NCBI RefSeq assembly: GCF_001189535.1
Contig: NZ_CP012070.1
Span: 1 to 64,000, forward strand
Source: Arsenicicoccus sp. oral taxon 190
Lineage (GTDB): Bacteria; Actinomycetota; Actinomycetes; Actinomycetales; Dermatophilaceae
Reading direction: 5' to 3'
Length of the DNA stretch: 64,000 nucleotides
In this document: piece after piece, positions 55,044-62,037 of the stretch
How positions within the stretch are numbered: the stretch's first letter is position 1
How the letters are laid out: each line of letters begins with the position of its first letter
The notes under the pieces: model-generated
Database searches by the model: none
What the model was told of the DNA's origin: nothing
What the model saw: the letters and a program-made list of their open reading frames with translations, nothing else
Made by a program: the position numbers and the translations under genes

Positions 55044-55701
55044 GGTCGCCTCCTTCCTGGTCCCCCTGGTCCCCCTGGTCCCACCGGTCCCCCTGGTCCT
55101 CGGACACGATGCTGCGCAGCCGACCGAGAGCACGGTGCTGGGCCACGCGGACGGCGCCGGGGGTCATGCCGAGCGAGGCGGCCACCTCGTCGGCGGTCAT
55201 GCCGACGGCGACACGCAGGGTGATGATCTCGCGCTGGACGGGGGTGAGCTGGTCCAGCAGTGCCCAGGTGTCCGAGCTCCGCTCGGCCCGGATGACGCCG
55301 GCCAGCGGGTCGGCGTCGACGTCGAGGGCGTCGGGCACCTCCGGCGTGGGCTCCGGCGCCCGCAGCGTCGTGCGCATCGCGTCGGCCACCTTGTTGGAGG
55401 CGATGCCGTAGACGAAGGCCTCGAACGGGAGGCCTCGGTCCTCGTAGCGCGGCAACGAGCGCAGCACGGCGACACACACCTCCTGGGCGGCGTCGTCAGC
55501 GGCCTGGATCCCGGCGGGCAGGCCGCCCAGCCGCGCTCGGCAGTAGCGGTAGGCGATGCGACGGACGTCCGTCAGCAGCGCCTGCAGGGCAGCGGAGTCA
55601 CCACGCGCAGCCGCGGACACGATGTCCGAGGACCGCACCGCGGCTCCCCCGGAGGACATCGATGAGTCGGGTCGCGGTGTTACAGACTCCGGAGCACTCA
55701 T
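55024..55701 (-). CDS. sigD: ECF-type RNA polymerase sigma factor SigD
   Basis: This 225-residue sigma-70 family protein has region 2 (ALLTDVRRIAYRYCRARLG, then AADDAAQEVCVAVLRSLPRYED and FEAFVYGIASNKVADAMR) and region 4 (TPVQREIITLRVAVGMTADEVAASLGMTPGAVRVAQHRAL, in pieces). Position and order match Rv3414c and the Streptomyces SigD. The last residues are an expanded Gln-Gly-Asp repeat encoded by a 9-bp tandem repeat. ATG 55701 is chosen since GGGAGG lies five bases upstream. Its activity is expected to be controlled by the following anti-sigma gene through regulated proteolysis. Confidence 0.92.
   Translation of the reverse strand: MSAPESVTPRPDSSMSSGGAAVRSSDIVSAAARGDSAALQALLTDVRRIAYRYCRARLGGLPAGIQAADDAAQEVCVAVLRSLPRYEDRGLPFEAFVYGIASNKVADAMRTTLRAPEPTPEVPDALDVDADPLAGVIRAERSSDTWALLDQLTPVQREIITLRVAVGMTADEVAASLGMTPGAVRVAQHRALGRLRSIVSEDQGDRWDQGDQGDQEGGDRDASSR
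55056..55100. repeat. 9-bp tandem repeat, five copies, at the sigD 3' end
   Basis: Units of cctggtccc start at 55056, 55065, 55074, 55083 and 55092 with small changes in the last two. In sigD they encode repeated Asp-Gln-Gly. The array sits just before the ribosome site of the anti-sigma gene. Confidence 0.75.
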
Positions 55702-55792
55702 CGACACCTCCCTTGGCTCGTGGCAGGGCACGCCGACGGCGCGCACCACCTCAAGCCTAGGCCCTCCAGCGCCCAGGACGGGACAAATCGCG

Positions 55793-56395
55793 TCAGCTGA
55801 TGAGGCCGGACCGGTAGGCGATGGCCACGGCGTGGGCCCGGTCGGAGGCGTCGAGCTTGCGGAAGAGCCGGCGCGCGTGGGTCTTGATGGTGTCCTCGGT
55901 GAGGTAGAGCTCGGCGCCGATCTCGGCGTTGCTCTGCCCCTGGCTCATCCCCCGCAGCACCTCCAGCTCGCGGGTGGTCAGCGTCGCGGTGGCGCCCGGC
56001 ATCGCGCCGCCCCGATGGGGCCGGGGCATGGCCTCGCCGATGAAGGGCGCCAGGGCCACGGCCAGCTCCTCGCGGGTGGAGTCCTTCATGACATAGCCCT
56101 TGGCGCCGTAACCCAGGGCGCGGGCCACGCCGTCGATGTCCTCCGCGAGCGTCATCATCATGACCTGGGCCGTGGGGCGCAGCGCCAGCAGGCGCTTGAC
56201 CGCGTCCAGGCCGCCCATGCCGGGCATGCGCAGGTCGGTGAGGGTGAGGGCCGGCTGCTCGGTGGCGTACTTCGCGAGGAGCTCTTCGCCCGAGGAGGCC
56301 CCGCACACGCGGGTCACGCCCGGCAGCGAGCCGATGCGACGCATCATCACCTCGCGGGTGAGCGGCGCGTCGTCGCACACCATCACGGTCGTCAT
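55793..56395 (-). CDS. bldM: BldM-like response regulator (LuxR type)
   Basis: This 200-residue response regulator has an intact acidic pocket: Asp8-Asp9, the acceptor Asp54 in LTDLRMPGMGG, Thr82 and Lys104 (YVMKDS). The GerE HTH is TTRELEVLRGMSQGQSNAEIG with IKTHARRLFRKL. Identity as BldM comes from its place between sigD and whiD, as in Streptomyces (where BldM also has Asp54), and its similarity as I know it. BldM controls aerial growth genes there, alone or with WhiI; here the organism's development is unknown. GGAGG six bases before the ATG supports the start. A GAGTCA-tat-TGACTC palindrome lies upstream. Confidence 0.85.
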   Translation of the reverse strand: MTTVMVCDDAPLTREVMMRRIGSLPGVTRVCGASSGEELLAKYATEQPALTLTDLRMPGMGGLDAVKRLLALRPTAQVMMMTLAEDIDGVARALGYGAKGYVMKDSTREELAVALAPFIGEAMPRPHRGGAMPGATATLTTRELEVLRGMSQGQSNAEIGAELYLTEDTIKTHARRLFRKLDASDRAHAVAIAYRSGLIS

Positions 56396-56430
56396 GTCAT
56401 GCCTCCGGTCGGGTTACATCAGGTTACCAA

Positions 56431-56445
56431 GAGTCATATTGACTC
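56431..56445. promoter_or_regulatory. Palindrome GAGTCA-tat-TGACTC upstream of bldM
   Basis: The two six-base arms are exact reverse complements around tat, in an AT-rich gap (56396-56480) between bldM and the MerR gene's stop. It is a likely regulator site for bldM. Confidence 0.45.
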
Positions 56446-56560
56446 ACGTATCCGTGATTTTCAGGCCTTTGTGGATGTTGGGGGCAGCATTCCCTGACCT
56501 GGGCGACGCTACCCCGCACCCTCGCGGCTCCCCCACCGGGCACCCCCCGGGGACCACCCC

Positions 56561-57538
56561 TCACGGCGCCGCCGGGCAGGTCGCGGCCTCGACGACCCGG
56601 ACCAGGTCGACCATCCCCCCGGTCTGTCCGGGCCAGTGGACCCAGCCCTCGCCCCAGTGGACCTGGTCCCCTCCCTGCCCGAGCTGGCGCAACCGCCCGG
56701 CGAGCTGGCTCGCGACCGGCCCCTCGCCCACCTGGACGACCAGCAGGCCGGGCACCCCGGCCGCGACGGCCCGCATGGCGGTGGCCGCGCTCAGACCGAG
56801 CGACAGCGCGTCCACCTCGATGGACCGCTCCGCGAGCGCGGCCACGAGGAGCCGGCGCGCCGCGGGGTCGTCGTGCCCGGGCAGGCACACCACGTGCACC
56901 GGCACGGCGTTGCGGCGCGCCCGCGGCAGCCTGACCTCGCCCACCGCAGCGACGGTGGACGACGCCAGCAGGGCCTCGCCGCGCTCCTGGGCGGTCGGGC
57001 TGAGGCGCCGTACGGCGGTGCGGGCGGGGAGGACCCGCTCGTCCCAGGTGCGGGCGGCCCCGAGGTCCCGCAGGGCCAGCCGCAGCAGCGAGGTGCTGCC
57101 GCGCGCGTCGGCGATGCCCAGCGTGCTCAGCAACGTCGCCACGGCGGGTGTCACCTCGATCGGACGCGCCCAGTCCTGCATCGGGCCGGGACGGCGGCGG
57201 CCGTCCACCGGCACCCCCGTGGGGCCGGCCAGGGACAGCGGCCGGCCCGGCGCCGGGGTCGCCGACAGCTCCTCGGGGGTGGCGGCCATCGCCCGCTGCG
57301 CCGCGTCCCGGGAGGTCATGCCCGACTGGGTGAGGCCCCGCATGTAGCGCAACCGGGCCACGTCGCGCTCGGAGTATCGGCGGTGCAGGCCCGAGCGGTG
57401 CTCGGAGGGTTCGAGGCCGTATCGGCGGGCCCACGTGCGCAGCGTGGACGGGGCCACCCCCACCATGCGTGCGACGGCGGCCACCGTGAGGCTCTCGTAG
57501 CCCCCGCCCCGCGTCGGCGTCGCGTCGTCACCACCCAT
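56561..57538 (-). CDS. MerR-family regulator with decayed B12-binding-like domain
   Basis: This 325-residue protein has an N-terminal MerR HTH (SLTVAAVARMVGVAPSTLRTWARRYG with LHRRYSERDVARLRYM, ~16-75). The C-terminal ~100 residues (VHVVCLPGHDDPAARRLLVAALAE and LGLSAATAMRAVAAGVPGLLVVQVG) follow the layout of the cobalamin-binding domain of CarH/LitR regulators, but the DxHxxG signature reads LPGHDDPA and the CarH W-x9-EH motif is lost. It probably does not bind B12 in the standard way. AGGAGAGGG six bases before ATG 57538 decides the start; an upstream TTG frame at 57658 would add an Ala-rich leader. It may regulate bldM or whiD. Confidence 0.8.
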   Translation of the reverse strand: MGGDDATPTRGGGYESLTVAAVARMVGVAPSTLRTWARRYGLEPSEHRSGLHRRYSERDVARLRYMRGLTQSGMTSRDAAQRAMAATPEELSATPAPGRPLSLAGPTGVPVDGRRRPGPMQDWARPIEVTPAVATLLSTLGIADARGSTSLLRLALRDLGAARTWDERVLPARTAVRRLSPTAQERGEALLASSTVAAVGEVRLPRARRNAVPVHVVCLPGHDDPAARRLLVAALAERSIEVDALSLGLSAATAMRAVAAGVPGLLVVQVGEGPVASQLAGRLRQLGQGGDQVHWGEGWVHWPGQTGGMVDLVRVVEAATCPAAP

Positions 57539-58044
57539 GCCGTCCCTCTCCTCTCCGGCCGGGGCCGCTGCCGGAAGGCGGGCCGTCGACGCAGCCGCCG
57601 CAGCGCTCGCGTCGCCGACACCGTGACCGCTGTCGACGAGCCTGTCAATCGCCTGCAACGCTCTTCGGTCATCCTCTAGCCAACCCGCGTCGACGGTTCG
57701 TTAACCCTCGGTCTCGGGCAATCCACCCGCATGCCACAACAATGACCGAGCGTCGGAATCCAATACACAATGTGACGGAAGTTTATGCACACGTTGACGA
57801 ACTCGTCACATCGGCTGCAATGGCTGCCATCACCCCTTGAAGTCAGCACGATTTCGCGGGTAGGTTCAACACCGTCAGCTCAGCACCGTCGACCCCGGCG
57901 GCGCGGTCCGGACCTGCGCGAGTTCTTGAGGTTACTCGTGAGTATGTCGGTCATTACATCATTATGCGTTGCAAACGGATGATGATTGACCCGGCTCCCG
58001 GCCCACGTCGGCGGTGTGACACCCGCCCGGACCAGGAGCACGTC
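57539..58044. other. Long non-coding regulatory gap between the MerR gene and whiD
   Basis: About 500 bases without a supported gene, markedly more AT-rich than the surroundings from 57690 to 57990. It includes TGTGACG (57771-57777) inverted against CGTCACA (57804-57810), TTGACG (57794-57799), the promoter at 57837-57866, and a second AT-rich island (57926-57990) with ATGATGAT. It probably carries the promoters of both divergent regulators and a long whiD leader. Confidence 0.5.
57837..57866 (+). promoter_or_regulatory. Sigma-A-type promoter candidate for whiD
   Basis: TTGAAG (57837-57842) and TAGGTT (57861-57866) are 18 bases apart. The start would be near 57873, leaving a leader of about 170 nt before the ATG at 58045. 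Confidence 0.5.
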
Positions 58045-58323
58045 ATGGCCGAGATCAGCCGCCTTCCCGGACCCGTCGCCGACCAGTGGGACTGGCAGCT
58101 GCAGGGATCCTGCCGCCGTGAGAACCCCGACGTGTTCTTCCACCCCGAGGGCGAGCGCGGCCCCGCCCGGCGCAACCGCGACGGCGCCGCCAAGGCCGTC
58201 TGCATCGCCTGTCCCGTGCTCGAGCAGTGCCGCGAGCACGCCCTGCGGGTGCGCGAGCCGTATGGCGTCTGGGGCGGCATGACCGAGGACGAGCGCGAGT
58301 CCTACTACGCCGCGATCGCCTGA
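58045..58323 (+). CDS. whiD: WhiB-family iron-sulfur regulator, WhiB3/WhiD-like
   Basis: This 92-residue Wbl protein has the four cluster cysteines (Cys23, Cys53, Cys56, Cys62; C-x29-C-x2-C-x5-C) and the turn YGVWGGMTEDER. The N-terminus ISRLPGPVADQWDWQLQG is the WhiB3/WhiD signature. These [4Fe-4S] proteins bind the primary sigma factor and respond to NO or redox state; WhiB3 controls lipid metabolism in M. tuberculosis and WhiD spore maturation in Streptomyces. It ends AAIA eight residues after EDER, without the basic C-terminal tail of those homologues. AGGAG seven bases before ATG 58045 fixes the start. Confidence 0.92.
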   Translation: MAEISRLPGPVADQWDWQLQGSCRRENPDVFFHPEGERGPARRNRDGAAKAVCIACPVLEQCREHALRVREPYGVWGGMTEDERESYYAAIA

Positions 58324-58407
58324 GGCCCCCCTCACAGCTCAGCCGGCAGCTCGCGCCGGCGCTCAGGCCGGAGCTCCCCGGGAGGCCGCGCTGCCCGGCA
58401 CGCACGA

Positions 58408-58448
58408 CGAAGGCCGCCCACGCCCCGCGAGGGGGTGGGCGGCCTTCG
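58408..58448. terminator. Bidirectional terminator between whiD and groEL1
   Basis: Arms cgaaggccgcccac (58408-58421) and gtgggcggccttcg (58435-58448) pair perfectly, with further GCCCC/GGGG pairing inside. It is placed between convergent stop codons, and CGGCATAC follows at 58447. Confidence 0.7.
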
Positions 58449-58484
58449 GCATACGGTCAGGTCGTCGGGGACCCGACCGGGCGA

Positions 58485-60104
58485 TCAGTGGCCGTGACCG
58501 TGCCCGTGGCCACCGGCGGGAGCGGCAGGCTCCTCCTCCGGCTTCTCGACCACGAGGGTGTCGGTCGTCAGGACCATCGAGGCGATCGACGCGGCGTTGC
58601 GCAGCGCCGAGCGGGTCACCTTGACCGGGTCGATGATGCCGGCCTTGACCAGGTCGACGTACTCCCCGGAGGCGGCGTCCAGACCCGTGCCGACCTCGAG
58701 CTCGCCGACCTTGTGGACGGCGACGTAGCCCTCGAGCCCGGCGTTCTCGGCGATCCAGCGCAGCGGCTCCGCCGCGGCCTTGCGGACGATGTTGGCACCG
58801 GTGGCCTCGTCGTCCGTCAGCCCGAGCTCGTCGATGGCGCTGACCGCGTGGACCAGGGCCGAGCCACCGCCGGCGACGATGCCCTCCTCGATCGCGGCGC
58901 GGGTCGCGGAGATGGCGTCCTCGATGCGGTGCTTCTTCTCCTTGAGCTCCACCTCGGTGTGGGCGCCGACCTTGATGACGCAGACGCCACCGGCGAGCTT
59001 GGCGAGACGCTCCTGGAGCTTCTCACGGTCCCAGTCGGAGTCGGTGCGCTCGATCTCGGCCTTGATCTCGGCCACGCGACCGTTGACCGCGTCGGTGTCG
59101 CCCGAGCCGTCGATGATCGTGGTGTTGTCCTTGGAGACGACCACGCGACGGGCCTGGCCGAGCACCTCGAGACCGACCTGGTCGAGCTTGAGGCCGACCT
59201 CCTCGGCGACGACCTGGCCACCGGTGAGGACCGCGATGTCGGCGAGCATCGCCTTGCGACGGTCACCGAAGCCGGGGGCCTTGACGGCCACCACGTTGAA
59301 GGTGCCGCGGATCTTGTTGACCACCAGGGTGGACAGCGCCTCGCCGTCGACGTCCTCGGCGATGATCAGCAGCGGCTTGCCGGCCTGCACGACCTTCTCC
59401 AGCAGCGGCAGGATGTCGGCGATCGCCGAGACCTTGCCCTGGTTGATCAGGACGTAGGCGTCCTCGAGGACGGCCTCCATGCGCTCCGGGTCGGAGACGA
59501 AGTAGGGGGAGATGTAGCCCTTGTCGAACTGCATGCCCTCGGTGAACTCGAGCTCGGTGGACGCGGTCGAGGACTCCTCCACCGTGATGACGCCGTCCTT
59601 GCCGACCTTGTCGAAGGCGTCCGCGATGAGCGAGCCGACCTCGTCGTTCTGGGCGGACAGGGCGGCGACCTTGGCGATCTCGTCCTTGGACTCGATCTCG
59701 CGGGCGTTGGCGAGCAGCCGCTCGGACACGGCGTCGACGGCCTTGTCCATGCCGCGCTTGACGCCGGCCGGGGCGGCGCCGGCGGCCACGTTGCGCAGGC
59801 CCTCCTTGACCATGGCCTGGGCGAGCACGGTCGCGGTGGTGGTGCCGTCACCGGCGATGTCGTTGGTCTTGGTGGCGACCTCCTTGGCGAGCTGCGCGCC
59901 GAGGTTCTCGTAGGGGTCGTCCAGCTCCACCTCGCGGGCGATGGTCACGCCGTCGTTGGTGATGGTGGGGGCGCCCCACTTCTTGTCGATGACGACGTTG
60001 CGGCCCTTGGGGCCGAGCGTCACCTTGACGGCGTTGGCGAGGGCGTCGACGCCGCGCTCGAGGGACTTGCGCGCGTCGTCGTTGAACTCAAGCGTCTTGG
60101 CCAT
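58485..60104 (-). CDS. groL1: Chaperonin GroEL with histidine-rich C-terminus (GroEL1 type)
   Basis: This 539-residue chaperonin has the usual markers: LGPKGRNVVIDKKWGAP, DPYENLGAQLAKEVA, the ATPase loop AGDGTTTATVLA and GGGSALVHA near 410. The C-terminus ends GGHGHGHGH instead of the Gly-Gly-Met repeat, as in GroEL1 of mycobacteria. GroEL folds newly made proteins in the cytoplasm with GroES. AAGGA six bases before the ATG is the ribosome site. It lies 99 bp downstream of groES, with a hairpin between. A second groEL elsewhere is likely by analogy with other actinobacteria. Confidence 0.97.
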   Translation of the reverse strand: MAKTLEFNDDARKSLERGVDALANAVKVTLGPKGRNVVIDKKWGAPTITNDGVTIAREVELDDPYENLGAQLAKEVATKTNDIAGDGTTTATVLAQAMVKEGLRNVAAGAAPAGVKRGMDKAVDAVSERLLANAREIESKDEIAKVAALSAQNDEVGSLIADAFDKVGKDGVITVEESSTASTELEFTEGMQFDKGYISPYFVSDPERMEAVLEDAYVLINQGKVSAIADILPLLEKVVQAGKPLLIIAEDVDGEALSTLVVNKIRGTFNVVAVKAPGFGDRRKAMLADIAVLTGGQVVAEEVGLKLDQVGLEVLGQARRVVVSKDNTTIIDGSGDTDAVNGRVAEIKAEIERTDSDWDREKLQERLAKLAGGVCVIKVGAHTEVELKEKKHRIEDAISATRAAIEEGIVAGGGSALVHAVSAIDELGLTDDEATGANIVRKAAAEPLRWIAENAGLEGYVAVHKVGELEVGTGLDAASGEYVDLVKAGIIDPVKVTRSALRNAASIASMVLTTDTLVVEKPEEEPAAPAGGHGHGHGH

Positions 60105-60135
60105 GAGTGTCCTTCTGTCTCTAGGTGTATGACGA

Positions 60136-60175
60136 GAGCCCCGGCCCCCAGCCGCGAAGGCTCGGGCCGGGGCTC
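60136..60175 (-). other. Hairpin between groES and groEL1
   Basis: GAGCCCCGGCCC (60136-60147) pairs exactly with GGGCCGGGGCTC (60164-60175) over a 16-base loop. In the groES-groEL1 gap it may attenuate or process the transcript and set the ratio of the two proteins. Confidence 0.55.
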
Positions 60176-60203
60176 CCAGACGTCAGTGGTGGGCGATCAG
60201 CCG

Positions 60204-60497
60204 TCAGCCCACGACGGCGAGGACGTCGCGGGCGCTCAGGATGAGGTACTCCTGACCACCGAACTTGACCTCGGTGCCGCCGTACTTGGAGTAGATGACC
60301 TTGTCGCCGACCTGCACGTCCATGGGGACGCGGTTGCCCTTGTCGTCGATGCGGCCGGGGCCGATGGCCAGGACCTCGCCCTCCTGGGGCTTCTCCTTGG
60401 CGGTGTCCGGGATGACCAGGCCGGACGCGGTGGTCTGCTCGGCCTCGACGGACTTGACGACGATGCGGTCCTCGAGCGGCTTGATGGAAACCGACAC
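60204..60497 (-). CDS. groES: Co-chaperonin GroES
   Basis: This 97-residue co-chaperonin has KPLEDRIVVKSVEAEQTTASG, the mobile loop (TTASGLVIPD), GKVLAIGPG-like GEVLAIGPGRID, and the end KVIYSKYGGTEVKFGGQEYLIL. It caps the GroEL ring. GTG 60497 has GGGAGG eight bases upstream. The leader is about 135 nt and the promoter is covered by two CIRCE-type elements. Confidence 0.97.
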   Translation of the reverse strand: MSVSIKPLEDRIVVKSVEAEQTTASGLVIPDTAKEKPQEGEVLAIGPGRIDDKGNRVPMDVQVGDKVIYSKYGGTEVKFGGQEYLILSARDVLAVVG

Positions 60498-60608
60498 TGT
60501 GGTGACCTCCCCTTCGGGAATGTCGAGAGTGGACAGATGTGGTGGCCCTCGACGTGCTGATCGGCCGTCGATGGTCGCCGTCGCGGGGGTCGACCAGCTC
60601 AGAACCGG

Positions 60609-60635
60609 TTAGCACTTGCCTGTCGAGAGTGCTAA
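60609..60635. promoter_or_regulatory. CIRCE element (HrcA operator) at the groES transcription start
   Basis: TTAGCACTT-N9-GAGTGCTAA matches the CIRCE consensus (TTAGCACTC-N9-GAGTGCTAA) with one change. It spans the predicted start site near 60634. HrcA binding here represses groESL at normal temperature. Confidence 0.92.
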
Positions 60636-60640
60636 CCCAC

Positions 60641-60669
60641 AATCTAGGAAGCCCTTGGCACTCGGTCAA
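60641..60669 (-). promoter_or_regulatory. Sigma-A promoter of groES-groEL1
   Basis: On the minus strand TTGACC (60669-60664) and TAGATT (60646-60641) are exactly 17 bases apart, an almost ideal promoter. It lies between the two CIRCE-type elements. Confidence 0.75.
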
Positions 60670-60681
60670 GTCGAGTGCCAG
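60655..60681. promoter_or_regulatory. Second CIRCE-like element over the groES -35 box
   Basis: TTGGCACTC-N9-GAGTGCCAG has the CIRCE spacing and a perfect TGGCACTC/GAGTGCCA repeat, differing from consensus at the third position of each arm (A to G). It covers the -35 box. Confidence 0.65.
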
Positions 60682-60711
60682 CGCAGCTCGAGCGTGAGAG
60701 AGGATGGCGGC

Positions 60712-61929
60712 ATGGATCTCGCGACGGCCCGGTGGCTCACCTCGCCCGAGGCGCTCGCCATCCTCGCCGGTCTGGGCCCGTATGCCGACAGCGCCGCCCT
60801 CGCCACCTCCCAGCGACTGCGCCGCACGGGTCTCGACGCCGACCAGGTCGCGGCGGTGCTCACCCAGTCGATGCTGCGGACCCGGGGCCGCACCAAGCTC
60901 GGCGACGCGGTCGACGAGCTGCTGCTGACCGTCGACGGGCTCGAGCAGGCCACCCGCCCGGCCATCGCGGCCCACCACGCCGCGCGGCTGCGGGACGCGG
61001 GCGCCGAGCGGGTGCTCGACCTGGGCTGCGGTCTCGCCCTGGACGGCCGGGCGATGGCGGCGGCGGGGTCGGTGGTCGACGCGATCGATGCCGACGAGGT
61101 CACCGCCACGCTCGCGACGCACAACCTGGGGCGCGAGGTGCGGTGCGCCCGCGCGGAGGAGGTGGCGGGCGAGCTGGCCGGCGGGGACCGGCATACGGCC
61201 GTCTGGCTCGACCCGGCCCGACGCACCCCCGGGGTCGCCGACGCGACGGGACGGACGCGCAGGACCTTCCGGCTCGACGACCTGGCCCCGTCCTGGGAGC
61301 TTGTGCAGGACGTCGCGGGCCGGGTCCCGGCGGCGGGGGCCAAGCTCTCACCGGCCTTCGCCCACGCGGCCCGGCCCGAGGGCACCGAGGCGCAGTGGGT
61401 GTCCTGGCGCGGCGAGGTCCTCGAGTGCACGCTGTGGTGGGGCGCCGCCGCCCGTCACGACGGGCGCACGGCGCTGGTGATGGGTGGCGAGATCGCCTCC
61501 CCCACAGCGGCCGTCGTGACCGAGGACGACGTCCCGGCGGACCGCCCGGGCGTCCCGCAGGGGCTGGCCGAGTGGATCTACGAGCCGGACCGCGCGGTGC
61601 TGCGGGCGGGTCTGGTCGGCGCCCTGGAGGCCCGGACCGGGGGCGTCGAGCTCGACGACGGGGTCGGTTACGTGACGGCGGGGGTCGAGCGAGACCTCCC
61701 GTGGGCCAGGAGGTTTCGGGTCGTGGAGCAGATCCCGCTGCAGGACAAGGCGATCCGTGCCTACCTGCGCGGGATCGACTGCGCCACCGTCACCCTCAAG
61801 AAGCGCGGCGTGGACGTCGACCCGGACCGTCTGCGCAGGACGCTGAGGCTCAAGGGCTCGCGGCCCGCCACGCTGATCCTCACCCGCATGGCCGGGCGCC
61901 CCACGGCGATCCACGTCACCCCAGCCTGA
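60712..61929 (+). CDS. SAM-dependent methyltransferase with THUMP-like domain
   Basis: This 405-residue protein has a class I SAM-binding region (ERVLDLGCGLALDGRAMA, ~97-114, then AIDADEVTATLATHNLG) and a VWLDPARRTPG motif (~160-171) like the D-P-P/D-P-x-R catalytic motif of nucleic-acid methyltransferases. The C-terminal THUMP-like domain (KGVDVDPDRLRRTLRLKG, ATLILTRMAGR) is known from conserved actinobacterial proteins. RNA is the likely target; the site is unknown. AGAGAGG precedes the ATG by about eight bases. It is divergent from groES and shares the CIRCE region as its upstream sequence. Confidence 0.85.
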   Translation: MDLATARWLTSPEALAILAGLGPYADSAALATSQRLRRTGLDADQVAAVLTQSMLRTRGRTKLGDAVDELLLTVDGLEQATRPAIAAHHAARLRDAGAERVLDLGCGLALDGRAMAAAGSVVDAIDADEVTATLATHNLGREVRCARAEEVAGELAGGDRHTAVWLDPARRTPGVADATGRTRRTFRLDDLAPSWELVQDVAGRVPAAGAKLSPAFAHAARPEGTEAQWVSWRGEVLECTLWWGAAARHDGRTALVMGGEIASPTAAVVTEDDVPADRPGVPQGLAEWIYEPDRAVLRAGLVGALEARTGGVELDDGVGYVTAGVERDLPWARRFRVVEQIPLQDKAIRAYLRGIDCATVTLKKRGVDVDPDRLRRTLRLKGSRPATLILTRMAGRPTAIHVTPA

Positions 61930-61961
61930 CCCCCAGCCCCCCTCCCCTCCCACCCTCCCGA

Positions 61962-62008
61962 GATCGTGGTCCCCTTTGGTCGCCCACGCACCAAAACCGA
62001 CCACGATC
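61962..62008. terminator. Nested palindrome between convergent genes
   Basis: GATCGTGGTC (61962-61971) pairs with GACCACGATC (61999-62008), and TTTGGT (61975-61980) pairs with ACCAAA (61990-61995) inside it. It ends both the methyltransferase and ribokinase genes. The CCGACCAC core also appears in the repeats at 32391-32491. Confidence 0.6.
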
Positions 62009-62037
62009 GCGGGGAGGGGAGGTGCGCGGGTGAGTGG

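Noticed and set aside
57541..57658. Longer MerR start (TTG 57658)
   Set aside because: It adds an Ala-rich leader, while ATG 57538 has a strong AGGAGAGGG site.
57964..58044. Longer WhiB start at 57964
   Set aside because: It would add 27 residues unlike the family; AGGAG before ATG 58045 and the ISRLPGP N-terminus decide for the short form.
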